64,000 nt of DNA from assembly GCF_031846265.1 (NCBI RefSeq), contig NZ_JAVRIA010000004.1, forward strand, positions 1 to 64,000, in the 5' to 3' direction. Positions 17,665 through 26,964 of this stretch are shown piece after piece. Position numbers and translations under genes: made by a program. Each line of letters begins with the position of its first letter. Positions within the stretch are counted from its first letter, which is position 1. The DNA is from Microcosmobacter mediterraneus (GTDB taxonomy: Bacteria; Bacteroidota; Bacteroidia; Flavobacteriales; Flavobacteriaceae). Under the pieces are notes generated by a model that did no database searches, was not told the origin of the DNA, and saw only the letters and a program-made list of their open reading frames with translations.

Positions 17665-18747
17665 ATGAAAAAAATAGTAATCCTTCTAGTATTAGCGTTA
17701 TGTTTCAACTGCAAAGGAGAACACGAACATAAACACGATAACGACCATAGCCATGACCATCAAGAACATCATGATAAAAACCCTCATCAAGATGATGCTT
17801 ATTTGCAGCCTAGAGAAAGCGACCAATTTCTTGGTGGTATAAAAATGATTCCAATTACAACACCAAAAGGTGAGTTTAATGTGTGGACCAAACGCGTTGG
17901 GAATAATCCAACTATGAAAGTGCTATTACTTCATGGAGGCCCTGGAATGACTCATGAAATCTATGAATGTTTTGATGGTTATTTTCCACAAGAAGGGATA
18001 GAGTATTATTACTATGATCAGTTAGGATCGTACTACAGTGATCAACCAAAAGATACATCACTTTGGGATTTAGATCGTTTTGTTGAAGAAGTAGAGCAGG
18101 TAAGGATAGCTTTAGGTTTAAATAAAGATAATTTTTATCTCTATGGACAATCTTGGGGCGGAATATTAAGTATGCAGTATGCTTTAAAATATCAGGACAA
18201 TTTAAAAGGCCTAATCATTTCTAATATGGTAGCATCAATAGATGATTATAATATATACTCAGCTGAGGTTTTAGCTCCTAAATTACCTAAAGCTGTTTTA
18301 GATAAAATATTAGAATATGAAGAAGCTGAAGATTATACTAATGAAGAATACCTAAACTTAATTGTAGAGAACTATTATCCCAAACACGTAATACGAATGA
18401 CAGCTGACAAATGGCCTGAACCCATAAATAGAGCTTTCAAGCACTTAAATCCAGATGTGTATGTGAACATGCAAGGACCTAGCGAATTTGGTATAAAGGG
18501 CAATGCCACCTTACTCAATTGGAATGTAAAAGACAGACTTAAAGAAATAAGTGTTCCTACTTTGACAATTGGAGCTACTCACGATACTATGGATCCTGAG
18601 CATATGAAGTGGATTTCAACTGAAGTGCAAAACGGACGATTTCTTTTGTGTCCAGATGGTAGTCATTTAGCACAATTCGATGATCAGAAAGTGTTTTTTG
18701 AAGGTCTAATTGACTTTATTAAGGACGTGGATAATGGTGATTTTTAG
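17665..18747 (+). CDS. His-rich lipoprotein, proline iminopeptidase-like alpha/beta hydrolase
   Basis: The 360-residue precursor has a lipoprotein signal ending at Cys16 (LALCFNC). A His/Asp/Glu-rich linker at about residues 18-44 has nine His in 23 positions. The hydrolase domain follows: oxyanion loop LLHGGPGMTHEI, nucleophile elbow YGQSWGGIL, acid in GATHDTMDP and His in PDGSHLAQF. This matches the S33 proline iminopeptidase group. It is probably anchored in the periplasm or on the surface. The linker may bind zinc, nickel or copper. It is 9 bases after acs, so it is likely co-transcribed; its link to acetate metabolism is not evident. Confidence 0.85.
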   Translation: MKKIVILLVLALCFNCKGEHEHKHDNDHSHDHQEHHDKNPHQDDAYLQPRESDQFLGGIKMIPITTPKGEFNVWTKRVGNNPTMKVLLLHGGPGMTHEIYECFDGYFPQEGIEYYYYDQLGSYYSDQPKDTSLWDLDRFVEEVEQVRIALGLNKDNFYLYGQSWGGILSMQYALKYQDNLKGLIISNMVASIDDYNIYSAEVLAPKLPKAVLDKILEYEEAEDYTNEEYLNLIVENYYPKHVIRMTADKWPEPINRAFKHLNPDVYVNMQGPSEFGIKGNATLLNWNVKDRLKEISVPTLTIGATHDTMDPEHMKWISTEVQNGRFLLCPDGSHLAQFDDQKVFFEGLIDFIKDVDNGDF

Positions 18748-19988
18748 TTTAAGTTTTTTTTATACTTAATTCGTAAGAACGTCAATAAAGACAAGATTCC
18801 AAATATAGAAAACCCAATAAAAAGCGGCAATACAGAGGTATCTACAAAACTACCTATGTAATTGGCTATTGGTACAGCCATTACTGTAGAAATAAAACCA
18901 TTAATTGCTGCGCCTATTCCTGCAATATGCCCTAAAGGTTGCATGGCTAATGCTCTCATGTTTCCAAAGATAAATCCAACGGAGAAAAATTGTAAAGCAA
19001 AAAATGTGATAAGTATAGCAAAGCTTGGATTATTGCCGTTAAGATGAAATAACACATAACTTATGGAAATCAAGCAATAGGCAATTATAGCCCAATAGGC
19101 AATTTTCCACATACCATAACGCACAACAATTCTACTATTTGTAAAAGTGGAAAAGCCCACAGCTATTGCCAAACTTGCAAAAATATAGGGAAATTCGGCT
19201 TTGAGATTATACTGCATTTCAAAAATCTGCTGAGAGGTACTCAACCAAACCATAAAAGAACCTGTAATAAAACCTGAAACTAATGTATAGGCTACTGCAT
19301 CTTTGTGTCTAAAAAACTCTTTTCCTCCATCGATAAACAAACGGCCTGTGAACGGAATTTTATATTCAGGTTTTAAAGTTTCAGGCTGTCGTTGCCAAAA
19401 CCAGATAAGGACTGCTATTCCAAAAATTAAGTTGAAAACAAAAATGGCTTCCCAGTTAAACAAATCCATAAGCCATTGTCCTAAAGTAGGCGCAATTACA
19501 GGAACTAAAATAAACGTCATGACAACAATAGAGAGAATTTTGGCCATATAATCACCATCATATAAATCTCTAACCATCGCAATCGCTACAGTACGCATTG
19601 CGGATAAACCAATCCCTTGTAGTATACGACCAGCAATCATTAGTTCAAAGGTCTTAGTAGTAAGGCATAAATAACTTGCAATCGCAAAAATGACGAAACC
19701 AATATAGACTACTGGTTTTCTTCCAAAACTATCAGATAATGGACCTAAAATCAGTTGACCAACACCTAAGCCCAAGAAAATCATGGTAATTAGAAGTTGA
19801 TTTTTATTAGGGTCCTCGACATTCAATGCATTACCAATATCAGGAAGTGCAGGCAACATAGCATCTATAGACAGTGCTACTAAAGACATTAAAGCTGCCA
19901 TAAGTAGTACAAATTCTATTTTCAGTTTAGGTTGGTTTTGCACTGCGTAAATGTACAAGAATTTACTAGTAACTCCACGATGTTGCAT
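18744..19988 (-). CDS. Bcr/CflA-type multidrug efflux MFS transporter
   Basis: The 414-residue inner-membrane protein has twelve predicted helices. SIDAMLPALPDIG in helix 1, QLILGPLSDSFGRKPVVYIG (MFS motif A) and RILQGIGLSAMRTVAIAMVRD identify the Bcr/CflA drug:H+ antiporter group. The ATG at 19988 gives 15 residues before a GTG at 19943 (V-Q-N-Q-P) that may be the real start, since helix 1 normally begins within about ten residues. The 3' end overlaps the hydrolase gene by 4 bases. Substrates are unknown. Confidence 0.9.
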   Translation of the reverse strand: MQHRGVTSKFLYIYAVQNQPKLKIEFVLLMAALMSLVALSIDAMLPALPDIGNALNVEDPNKNQLLITMIFLGLGVGQLILGPLSDSFGRKPVVYIGFVIFAIASYLCLTTKTFELMIAGRILQGIGLSAMRTVAIAMVRDLYDGDYMAKILSIVVMTFILVPVIAPTLGQWLMDLFNWEAIFVFNLIFGIAVLIWFWQRQPETLKPEYKIPFTGRLFIDGGKEFFRHKDAVAYTLVSGFITGSFMVWLSTSQQIFEMQYNLKAEFPYIFASLAIAVGFSTFTNSRIVVRYGMWKIAYWAIIAYCLISISYVLFHLNGNNPSFAILITFFALQFFSVGFIFGNMRALAMQPLGHIAGIGAAINGFISTVMAVPIANYIGSFVDTSVLPLFIGFSIFGILSLLTFLRIKYKKNLN

Positions 19989-20010
19989 CGAGGTTTCCTA
20001 TAGAGTTGTT

Positions 20011-20033
20011 ATTCTCACGAAAGTAGGAATCTA
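20011..20033. repeat. Decayed palindromic repeat unit
   Basis: ATTCTCAC (20011-20018) and GTAGGAAT (20023-20030) form an imperfect hairpin with one mismatch and one wobble, ending in CT. This fits a degraded copy of the ATTCC...GGAATCT intergenic palindrome type. It lies between the divergent Bcr/CflA and DinB genes. Confidence 0.5.
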
Positions 20034-20049
20034 AGTTATAACTATTGCT

Positions 20050-20057
20050 TATTTTTA
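20050..20057 (+). promoter_or_regulatory. Near-consensus -7 element TATTTTTA
   Basis: TATTTTTA matches TAnnTTTG in seven of eight positions and ends four bases before the ATG at 20062. If used, it would give a leaderless transcript for the DinB-like gene. Confidence 0.35.
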
Positions 20058-20061
20058 GACT

Positions 20062-20505
20062 ATGATTAGTGATACATTAATAAAACTATTTACTCGAGAT
20101 CTTAATAAACTAAAAGTTGAAATTAAGAGGTATAAGAACGAAGAAAATCTGTGGATAACAAAAGAACAAATTTCAAATTCAGCAGGTAATTTGGCATTGC
20201 ATTTAGTTGGTAATCTTAATCATTTCATTGGCGCAGAATTTGGAGAAACAGGTTACATTAGACAGCGCGATTTAGAGTTTTCTTCTAAACACATAGACTC
20301 AGAGGTGATTTTGAATCAGATTGACGACACCATAATAGTTATTCAAAAATCTTTAAGTGGACTATCAGACAAAGAACTTCAGATGGAATATAGACGTAAT
20401 CCATTTGAAGAGTTTATGACAGCCGAATTTTTCTTAATACATTTATTGACACATTTGTCATATCATTTGGGTCAAATAAATTACCATAGACGCTTATTAG
20501 AATAG
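20062..20505 (+). CDS. DinB-like / DUF1572 protein
   Basis: The 147-residue protein has the four-helix DinB/YfiT fold pattern: LALHLVGNLNHF in helix 2 and LIHLLTHLSYHLGQINYHRR near the C-terminus supply the three His metal ligands. DinB-superfamily proteins include thiol transferases and stress-induced proteins; the substrate here is unknown. It starts a compact plus-strand run with the acetyltransferase gene only 2 bases downstream. Confidence 0.85.
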   Translation: MISDTLIKLFTRDLNKLKVEIKRYKNEENLWITKEQISNSAGNLALHLVGNLNHFIGAEFGETGYIRQRDLEFSSKHIDSEVILNQIDDTIIVIQKSLSGLSDKELQMEYRRNPFEEFMTAEFFLIHLLTHLSYHLGQINYHRRLLE

Positions 20506-20507
20506 AT

Positions 20508-21038
20508 ATGAATTTTCAGCAGTATAGTATTTCACTTTTAGACAGTTCTCAAGGCGAACAGCTCTTTAGCTTAATTGCTAATAATCGATCTAGGTTAGAA
20601 GATTTTTTTGCTGGTACAGTTTCAAAAACCGAAACCTTAGAAGCTACTATTGCGTATAGCAAAGTCATTGAAATGCGTATTGCCGAAAAATCCTATTTCC
20701 CATTTATGATTATTGATACTAACACAAATCAATTTGCTGGATTAGTGGATGTAAAGAATATAGATTGGTCCATTCCAAAAGCAGAATTAGGTGCATTTAT
20801 AGATACTCATTATGAAAGTAAAGGGATTGTGACTGAAGCAACACGATTAGTTATTGACTATATTGTTGAGCAGTATGGCTTTAAAAAATTATTATGTAGA
20901 GCAGCACCTGTAAATAAAGGTAGTATACGTGTTATTCTTAAAAATGGATTTGAGCTCGAAGGAACTATACGACGTGATTATAAAACGACCAAAGGTGAAG
21001 TTGTAGACCTTAACTACTATGGACGAATTTTTGATTAA
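20508..21038 (+). CDS. GNAT N-acetyltransferase, RimJ/RimL type
   Basis: The 176-residue protein follows the ribosomal-protein acetyltransferase pattern: FAGLVDVKNIDW, then AELGAFIDTHYESKGIVTEATRLVIDYI, with the acetyl-CoA loop altered to HYESKGIVTEA, then LCRAAPVNKGSIRVILKNGFELEG and the C-terminal DLNYYGRI. The canonical Q/RxxGxG/A is replaced by YESKGIV, as in many RimL-like members. The target is unknown. It is closely spaced with its neighbours (2 bases on either side). Confidence 0.87.
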   Translation: MNFQQYSISLLDSSQGEQLFSLIANNRSRLEDFFAGTVSKTETLEATIAYSKVIEMRIAEKSYFPFMIIDTNTNQFAGLVDVKNIDWSIPKAELGAFIDTHYESKGIVTEATRLVIDYIVEQYGFKKLLCRAAPVNKGSIRVILKNGFELEGTIRRDYKTTKGEVVDLNYYGRIFD

Positions 21039-21040
21039 TT

Positions 21041-21511
21041 ATGAAGGCAGCCTCAATTAGCGAACTAAAAAAAGAGCTTAAGTTTAAGAGCAAAGAAGAA
21101 TTGCTAGATTACTGTATGGCAATGGCCCGCTTTAAGCTAGAAAGTAAAGAACTATTAACCTATTTAGCCTTTGAGTCTGAAGATGAAGCTGCTTACATTG
21201 AAAGTGTGAAAAATTATATTTCTGCTGAGTTCGAAACTATAAATACAGTAAGTTATCATTACATCAAAAAAAGTATAAGGAAGATACTACGCCAAGTAAA
21301 ACGTTACATACGATATTCCAAGAAGCCTGCAACAGAAGCTGAAGTCTTAATTTATTTTTGTAAAACCTTATCAGAGATGAAGCCTTCATATAAGCGCAAT
21401 AAAGTATTAGTCAATTCCTATGACACCCAATTACGAATGGCTAATAAGGCCATAGCTAAGTTGCATGAAGATTTACAATATGACTTTCAATTATTAATAG
21501 ATGAATTATAA
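21041..21511 (+). CDS. Conserved hypothetical protein, helical
   Basis: I do not recognise the family with certainty. The 156-residue product is soluble and appears almost entirely alpha-helical. It is rich in Lys, Glu and aromatic residues, with no signal peptide or membrane segment. A basic stretch SIRKILRQVKRYIRYSKK lies in the middle. It begins 2 bases after the acetyltransferase stop and so probably belongs to the same transcript. Real coding is supported by its tight packing between neighbours and by normal codon use. Confidence 0.75.
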   Translation: MKAASISELKKELKFKSKEELLDYCMAMARFKLESKELLTYLAFESEDEAAYIESVKNYISAEFETINTVSYHYIKKSIRKILRQVKRYIRYSKKPATEAEVLIYFCKTLSEMKPSYKRNKVLVNSYDTQLRMANKAIAKLHEDLQYDFQLLIDEL

Positions 21512-21526
21512 ATAAATGGTTATGTT

Positions 21527-22135
21527 ATGATAAAAAAAATAGGGTATGGGATTTTTGCTTTTCTATGTGTCTCCATTGGTTTATATCCATTAATCTATTT
21601 TATTTTTGAGCGAACCTTTGGCTTATTAGGTTCCAAATCCCTAGAGTTATTAACTGATAATGTTTGGAATATTGCATTTTACACACATATATTTTTGGGA
21701 GGATTAGCTCTAGGAATAGGATGGTTACAGTTTAATAAAAAGCTCAGGAATAAACGAATTAAGCTACATAAAAGAGTAGGATATATTTATTTAATTTCAG
21801 CTTATCTAAGTGGATTTGCAAGTTTATATATTGGTTACCATGCAACTGGAGGAATAGTAGCTGCTTTAGGTTTTATTTGTTTAGGTATAGTTTGGCTTAC
21901 AACTACTTATTTAGCTTTTAATGCTATAAAGAACAAACAAATAAAGGAGCACCAAAAATGGATGATTTATAGTTATGCAGCATGTTTTGCTGCTGTTACA
22001 CTTCGTATTTGGCTTCCTATTTTAATGGCCTTGTTTGAAACTTTTAACGAAGGATATAGAATCGTAGCTTGGTTATGTTGGATGCCAAATATTATTGTAG
22101 CATATTTTATTGTGAAACGTTTAAAACTTAACTAA
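21527..22135 (+). CDS. DUF2306 membrane protein
   Basis: The 202-residue protein has six hydrophobic segments. The NIAFYTHIFLGGLALGIGWLQF and RIKLHKRVGYIYLISAYLSG blocks, and HQKWMIYSYAACFAAVTLRIW, are typical of DUF2306, whose conserved His residues recall heme-binding membrane proteins. No function is established. Its stop overlaps the start of the next gene by one base, so the two are probably translated together. Confidence 0.85.
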   Translation: MIKKIGYGIFAFLCVSIGLYPLIYFIFERTFGLLGSKSLELLTDNVWNIAFYTHIFLGGLALGIGWLQFNKKLRNKRIKLHKRVGYIYLISAYLSGFASLYIGYHATGGIVAALGFICLGIVWLTTTYLAFNAIKNKQIKEHQKWMIYSYAACFAAVTLRIWLPILMALFETFNEGYRIVAWLCWMPNIIVAYFIVKRLKLN

Positions 22136-22773
22136 TGCAATTCAAAATTCAAAATTATTACACTAACGACGATAAAATGTTTCTCGTTGTAGAAAGTATT
22201 ATTGTTGCTATATGTATGCTCATTCCATGTATTTTAATTTGGGTGGATTGCGACCAAGAAATTAGAGGCAGTATTAGTAAATACGTAAATATGTGCGACA
22301 GTCATATATTTGGACTCATGTTTGGCATAGCTGGTACAGCATTTATCCTCAATGGTGCACTTTATTTTAAAGCAGAAGATGACGAAAAACTAAACCCTTC
22401 TATAAAGTCAAATTATACCATTGATGAAACTTTATATAATAAAAAGAAGATAGGGAAGTGGTACAACTTGGTTTTTGGGATTGCGCTAATAGGTGTCGCT
22501 GTATTTCATTACAACCGAACCGATTTAAGTATGTACTTACACTATGCTTCAGCTATCATCTTTTTTGCTGGTAGTGCAGTCGTGATGTTTTTTATCCACG
22601 ATCCTCAAGATCGCTTTTATAGTAGAACCTTAGCTGTTGGATCTTTAGTTTGCCTTGCAATAGGCTTGTTTTCAGATGAGTATTTGTCCTTGTTTTGGGC
22701 AGAATCCATAGCGCTTTGGCTAGTCGCTATATATTATTTAGTCGAGAATCGCAGGATTTGGGTGCAAAATTAA
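22135..22773 (+). CDS. Hypothetical membrane protein
   Basis: I do not recognise this family. The 212-residue product has about six hydrophobic segments: near residues 16-36, 58-76, 106-122, 130-152, 162-178 and 184-200. A charged loop of about 30 residues separates helix 2 from helix 3. MCDSHIFGLMFGIAGTAFILNG is the most distinctive block. It overlaps the DUF2306 gene by one base and ends 6 bases from the convergent carboxylase gene. Confidence 0.75.
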   Translation: MQFKIQNYYTNDDKMFLVVESIIVAICMLIPCILIWVDCDQEIRGSISKYVNMCDSHIFGLMFGIAGTAFILNGALYFKAEDDEKLNPSIKSNYTIDETLYNKKKIGKWYNLVFGIALIGVAVFHYNRTDLSMYLHYASAIIFFAGSAVVMFFIHDPQDRFYSRTLAVGSLVCLAIGLFSDEYLSLFWAESIALWLVAIYYLVENRRIWVQN

Positions 22774-22779
22774 GAATAG

Positions 22780-24321
22780 TTACAACGGAATATTCCCATG
22801 TTTACGCTTTGGTTTATCTACTGATTTGTTTTCAAGCATTGCAAATGCTTTTATAAGTTTGCGTCTCGTGTTTTTAGGTAAGATCACTTCATCTATGAAA
22901 CCACGTTCGGCTGCACTGTAAGGATTAGCAAATAAATCGGCATATTCGGCTTCTTTTTCTTTCCATTTGGCTTCTGAATCATCAGCAGATTTAATCTCTT
23001 TTTTAAAGATAATTTCTGCAGCACCTTTGGCTCCCATAACCGCAATCTCTGCACTTGGCCATGCAAAATTCATATCAGCACCAATGTGTTTAGAGTTCAT
23101 AACATCGTAAGCACCACCATAAGCTTTACGTGTAATCACTGTAACTCGTGGCACAGTAGCTTCGCTAAACGCATATAATAATTTGGCACCATGCACAATG
23201 ATACCATTCCATTCTTGATCTGTTCCAGGTAAAAATCCTGGTACATCCTCTAGAACTAAAAGCGGAATATTAAAGCAATCGCAGAAGCGTACAAAACGTG
23301 CTGCTTTCTTGGAACTATTTACATCTAAAACACCTGCTAAATACATAGGCTGATTGGCCACAACACCAATACTTCGACCACCTAATCGAGCAAAACCAAC
23401 AATGATATTTTCGGCATAATCTTTATGGATTTCGTAAAAGGAATCGTTATCAATAATGCCTTCAATAACGTGATGCATATCATAAGGTTGATTCGCATTC
23501 TCTGGAACAATATCGGACAACACATCTTTAACTTCCTCTTTAAGCACAAAAGGTAATTGTGCTGTTTGTTCTGTATTGTTCTGCGGTAAATAGGAGAGGA
23601 GGCGTTTTAAATCTTCTAAGCATTCTACATCATTTGCTGAGGTAATATGTGCTACACCAGATTTTGCAGAATGTGTACTTGCACCACCTAAAGCTTCACT
23701 ACTCACTTCTTCATTCGTAACTGTTTTAACCACATTTGGTCCTGTAACGAACATATAGCTTGTGTCTTCGACCATTATTGTAAAATCGGTCATAGCAGGC
23801 GAATACACTGCTCCACCTGCACATGGTCCCATAATCGCTGAGATTTGCGGAATTACACCAGAAGCTTGTACATTTCTATAGAAGATATCAGCATAGCCAC
23901 CAAGAGAGCGCACACCTTCTTGTATACGTGCTCCACCAGAATCGTTAAGACCAATTAAAGGTGCACCAACATTGACAGCCATATCCATAATCTTACAAAT
24001 CTTTTCAGCATGAGTTTCAGACAATGAGCCTCCAAATACTGTAAAGTCTTGTGCGAAAATATAAATGAGTCGACCATCAATAGTGCCATAACCTGTGACT
24101 ACACCATCACCATAGAATTTTTGGTTTTCCATTCCGAAATCTTTGGTTCTATGTGTGACTAAAGCACCAATTTCCTCGAAAGAATTATCGTCGAGAAGAT
24201 AGGTAATTCGTTCTCTAGCTGTTAGTTTTTTCTTTTCGTGTTGCTTATCAATTCGAGCTTGGCCACCACCTAAATAGGATTGTTGTAATTTATCGTTGAG
24301 TGCGTCTATTTTTGATTTCAT
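22780..24321 (-). CDS. Acyl-CoA carboxylase carboxyltransferase (beta) subunit, propionyl-CoA type
   Basis: The 513-residue protein has two crotonase-like carboxyltransferase halves. The N-terminal half carries FGGSLSETHAEKICKIMDMA and GLNDSGGARIQEGV; the C-terminal half carries VANQPMYLAGVLDVNSSKKAARFVR and TVITRKAYGGAYDVMNS. Length and motifs fit PccB-like carboxyltransferases better than AccD. It transfers CO2 from carboxybiotin to an acyl-CoA, probably propionyl-CoA. Start ATG 24321 overlaps the stop of the biotin carboxylase gene, so the operon order is carrier, carboxylase, transferase. Substrate is inferred. Confidence 0.92.
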   Translation of the reverse strand: MKSKIDALNDKLQQSYLGGGQARIDKQHEKKKLTARERITYLLDDNSFEEIGALVTHRTKDFGMENQKFYGDGVVTGYGTIDGRLIYIFAQDFTVFGGSLSETHAEKICKIMDMAVNVGAPLIGLNDSGGARIQEGVRSLGGYADIFYRNVQASGVIPQISAIMGPCAGGAVYSPAMTDFTIMVEDTSYMFVTGPNVVKTVTNEEVSSEALGGASTHSAKSGVAHITSANDVECLEDLKRLLSYLPQNNTEQTAQLPFVLKEEVKDVLSDIVPENANQPYDMHHVIEGIIDNDSFYEIHKDYAENIIVGFARLGGRSIGVVANQPMYLAGVLDVNSSKKAARFVRFCDCFNIPLLVLEDVPGFLPGTDQEWNGIIVHGAKLLYAFSEATVPRVTVITRKAYGGAYDVMNSKHIGADMNFAWPSAEIAVMGAKGAAEIIFKKEIKSADDSEAKWKEKEAEYADLFANPYSAAERGFIDEVILPKNTRRKLIKAFAMLENKSVDKPKRKHGNIPL

Positions 24322-25763
24322 TATGAATTTGGTAATCTTAAAATTTTACGTTCTTTTAAATGGTGATTTAAAGCCAATAATGCTGCAATTTCAGCCTCTG
24401 CTCTATATTGTTCCTCTAAGACTTCAGGTGAATAATAACGCTTTACAAAATGCGTATCAAAATCTCCTGAAATAAAGGCGTCATGTTCGCAAACAAACTT
24501 CCCAAAAGGTAATGTGGTTTCAATACCTTTTACGTTGTAGTTGTCAATGGCTTCTTTCATAAGTTGAATAGCTTCCATTCGTGTTTCACCATAAGTGATG
24601 AGCTTAGACAACATTGGATCGTAATAAATAGGAACATCCATACCTTCTTCGATACCATTATCCACTCTGATGCCTTTTCCAACAGGCAGTTTATAGGTTT
24701 CTAAAGTACCAACACTAGGTAAAAAATCATTTAAAGGATCTTCGGCATAAACACGTAATTCTAAGGCATGGCCATTAATGGTTAAGTCTTCTTGCTTAAA
24801 AGGGAGTTCATCACCTCGAGCTACCTTAATTTGAAGTTCTACCAAATCAACACCTGCAATAATTTCAGAAACTGGATGCTCAACTTGGAGTCGCGTGTTC
24901 ATTTCTAAGAAGTAGAAATTCTTGTTTTCATCTAAAAGAAATTCAACAGTTCCTGCACCAACATAATCACAAGACCTTGCAACGTTAATTGCAGCTTGTC
25001 CCATGGCTTCTCGGAGTTCAGGTGTTAGGACTGTTGAAGGTGCTTCTTCTACTACTTTTTGATGTCGTCTTTGAATGCTACACTCACGTTCAAATAAATG
25101 AATAACGTTGCCATGCATATCTGCCATAACTTGTATTTCGATATGGCGAGGCGATCCTACATATTTTTCAATAAATACAGAACCATCACCAAACGCATTT
25201 ACGGCTTCACTTATAGCACGATCCATTTGAGATTCAAACTCGCCTTCATTTTCAACGATACGCATTCCTTTTCCGCCTCCACCAGCTGATGCTTTAATCA
25301 AGATGGGAAACCCAATCTTCTTAGCAATATTTTTGGCTTCAGGGATATCTGTTATAGCTTCATCGGTTCCAGGAACCATAGGAATATTGTAAGCTTTAAC
25401 CGTTTCCTTGGCTGCAAGCTTACTTCCCATAACCGTTATAGCTTTCGATTTTGGACCTATAAAGGTCAAATCATTTTTCTCACATAATTCGGCAAACTCA
25501 TCATTCTCACTTAAAAACCCATAACCAGGATGAATTCCATCTACGTTCAGAGATTTAGCAACCTCAATAATTTTATCACCTCTCAAATACGATTCAGAAG
25601 AAGGTGCTTTACCAATACAAACCGCTTCATCTGCAACAGTAACATGAGGCATATGTCTATCGATATCAGAATATACAGCAACAGTAGTAATTCCCATTTT
25701 TTTTGCGGTACGCATAACACGAATGGCAATTTCTCCTCTATTGGCTACAAGTATCTTTTTCAT
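24321..25763 (-). CDS. accC: Biotin carboxylase subunit of acyl-CoA carboxylase
   Basis: The 480-residue ATP-grasp enzyme carboxylates biotin on the carrier protein. MKKILVANRGEIAIRVMRTA opens the N-terminal domain; KASAGGGGKGMRIV is the ATP-binding glycine loop; QVEHPVSEIIAGVDLV holds the catalytic Glu and His region. ATG 25763 is preferred over one at 25805, because the latter would add 14 residues and overlap the carrier gene. It lies between the biotin carrier (1-base gap) and the carboxyltransferase (1-base overlap). Confidence 0.94.
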   Translation of the reverse strand: MKKILVANRGEIAIRVMRTAKKMGITTVAVYSDIDRHMPHVTVADEAVCIGKAPSSESYLRGDKIIEVAKSLNVDGIHPGYGFLSENDEFAELCEKNDLTFIGPKSKAITVMGSKLAAKETVKAYNIPMVPGTDEAITDIPEAKNIAKKIGFPILIKASAGGGGKGMRIVENEGEFESQMDRAISEAVNAFGDGSVFIEKYVGSPRHIEIQVMADMHGNVIHLFERECSIQRRHQKVVEEAPSTVLTPELREAMGQAAINVARSCDYVGAGTVEFLLDENKNFYFLEMNTRLQVEHPVSEIIAGVDLVELQIKVARGDELPFKQEDLTINGHALELRVYAEDPLNDFLPSVGTLETYKLPVGKGIRVDNGIEEGMDVPIYYDPMLSKLITYGETRMEAIQLMKEAIDNYNVKGIETTLPFGKFVCEHDAFISGDFDTHFVKRYYSPEVLEEQYRAEAEIAALLALNHHLKERKILRLPNS

Positions 25764-25764
25764 T

Positions 25765-26250
25765 TTACTCAAATTTGAGGATGAGTGTATTCTTTTCAAT
25801 AGCATCGCCTTGTTTTACTTCAACGGATTTTACAATGCCATCTCTTGGAGACGTGATGACATTTTCCATTTTCATGGCTTCAAGAATTACTAAATTATCA
25901 CCTTCAGCGACTTGTTGTCCTTCAGAAACACTGATCTCTAAAATTAGTCCAGGCATAGGTGCTTTGATAGAATCAATCTTTTTTGAATTTCCGATAGAAA
26001 AACCCATTTCTGAAATAAGCTGATCTAAGCCATCTTTAATTTCAACGTTATAAGAATTGCCATTCACTTCTAATACGTAGGATTTTGAGTTGAAATCAGT
26101 ATTAATAATTTTGGCATCGTAAGCCTTACTATCTTTTAGTAAGTGGTAATTCCTTGAGGCAATTTCTGTACTATCCAAGTTTGTTGCAGTCTCAGAATCA
26201 ATATCAAAAGTATAGTTGCTATTGACTTTGATTTTATAGTTTGAATTCAT
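25765..26250 (-). CDS. Biotin carboxyl carrier protein of acyl-CoA carboxylase
   Basis: The 161-residue protein has a C-terminal biotinyl domain with EAMKMENV, where Lys127 is the biotinylation site, preceded by KAPMPGLILEISVSEGQQV. The N-terminal 80 residues are a beta-rich linker domain typical of carriers paired with propionyl-CoA carboxylases. It is the first gene of the three-gene carboxylase operon, one base before the carboxylase start. Confidence 0.92.
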   Translation of the reverse strand: MNSNYKIKVNSNYTFDIDSETATNLDSTEIASRNYHLLKDSKAYDAKIINTDFNSKSYVLEVNGNSYNVEIKDGLDQLISEMGFSIGNSKKIDSIKAPMPGLILEISVSEGQQVAEGDNLVILEAMKMENVITSPRDGIVKSVEVKQGDAIEKNTLILKFE

Positions 26251-26280
26251 TTATTATAATTTTTGAATGACTTAAAGATA

Positions 26281-26961
26281 CTATTTAATTTCCTTGAAAT
26301 GTGAGTTGTTTTGATGCTTTATAACTGCTTTTCTAGATAACACTAATCCAATTCCTAAGGATACAAATGCACCAATCCAAATACCTGGAATAAACTCAAT
26401 AAACAGGAAGAAATCATAAGCGCCATGGAATACTACTGCTAGTAAAAGGCCAATTAAGTTAAGTTTTACTCTATTGTTGGAGAACTTAGCCTTTCCCATA
26501 TAATAACCCATTAACACCGCAAAAGTGGCATGAGCAGGAACAGCAGTAAACGCTCTTACAACAGCAGTTCCTAATCCACCATCAATAACGTACATTATGT
26601 TTTCTGTAGCAGCAAAACCCATAGATACCATAACAGCATAGGCAATACCATCATAAGGTTCGTTAAAGGCTTTGTTAGGCTGTGCCACATATTTTACGAT
26701 AACATACTTACTAAACTCTTCCGTGAGAGCCACTACGATAAAGGCTTTAATAAATTGCTGAATAATACTAAAGTCATCTTTCAATGGTAGAACATAATCA
26801 AATGCTACATAAATAATAGTTGTAATGATAATACTGACTATAGCTCCAAGAAAAAAATGCCTAATTAAAAGCCCTTTAGGCTCTTTCTCATATTTGTCTA
26901 AATAATAGATAAGACAAACAACAACAAGAATTGGCAATAGAGCAGCAATGAGTAGTTTCAT
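26281..26961 (-). CDS. PrsW-family intramembrane metalloprotease
   Basis: The 226-residue membrane protein has about seven hydrophobic segments. The conserved motifs ALTEEFSKYVIVKY (EExxK), HATFAVLMGYYMG and VFHGAYDFFLF supply the Glu and His residues of the PrsW/CPBP-like intramembrane site. In Bacillus, PrsW makes the first cut of an anti-sigma factor; here no anti-sigma gene is adjacent, so the substrate is unknown. It is separated from the upstream Nudix gene by 3 bases. Confidence 0.9.
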   Translation of the reverse strand: MKLLIAALLPILVVVCLIYYLDKYEKEPKGLLIRHFFLGAIVSIIITTIIYVAFDYVLPLKDDFSIIQQFIKAFIVVALTEEFSKYVIVKYVAQPNKAFNEPYDGIAYAVMVSMGFAATENIMYVIDGGLGTAVVRAFTAVPAHATFAVLMGYYMGKAKFSNNRVKLNLIGLLLAVVFHGAYDFFLFIEFIPGIWIGAFVSLGIGLVLSRKAVIKHQNNSHFKEIK

Positions 26962-26964
26962 AAA

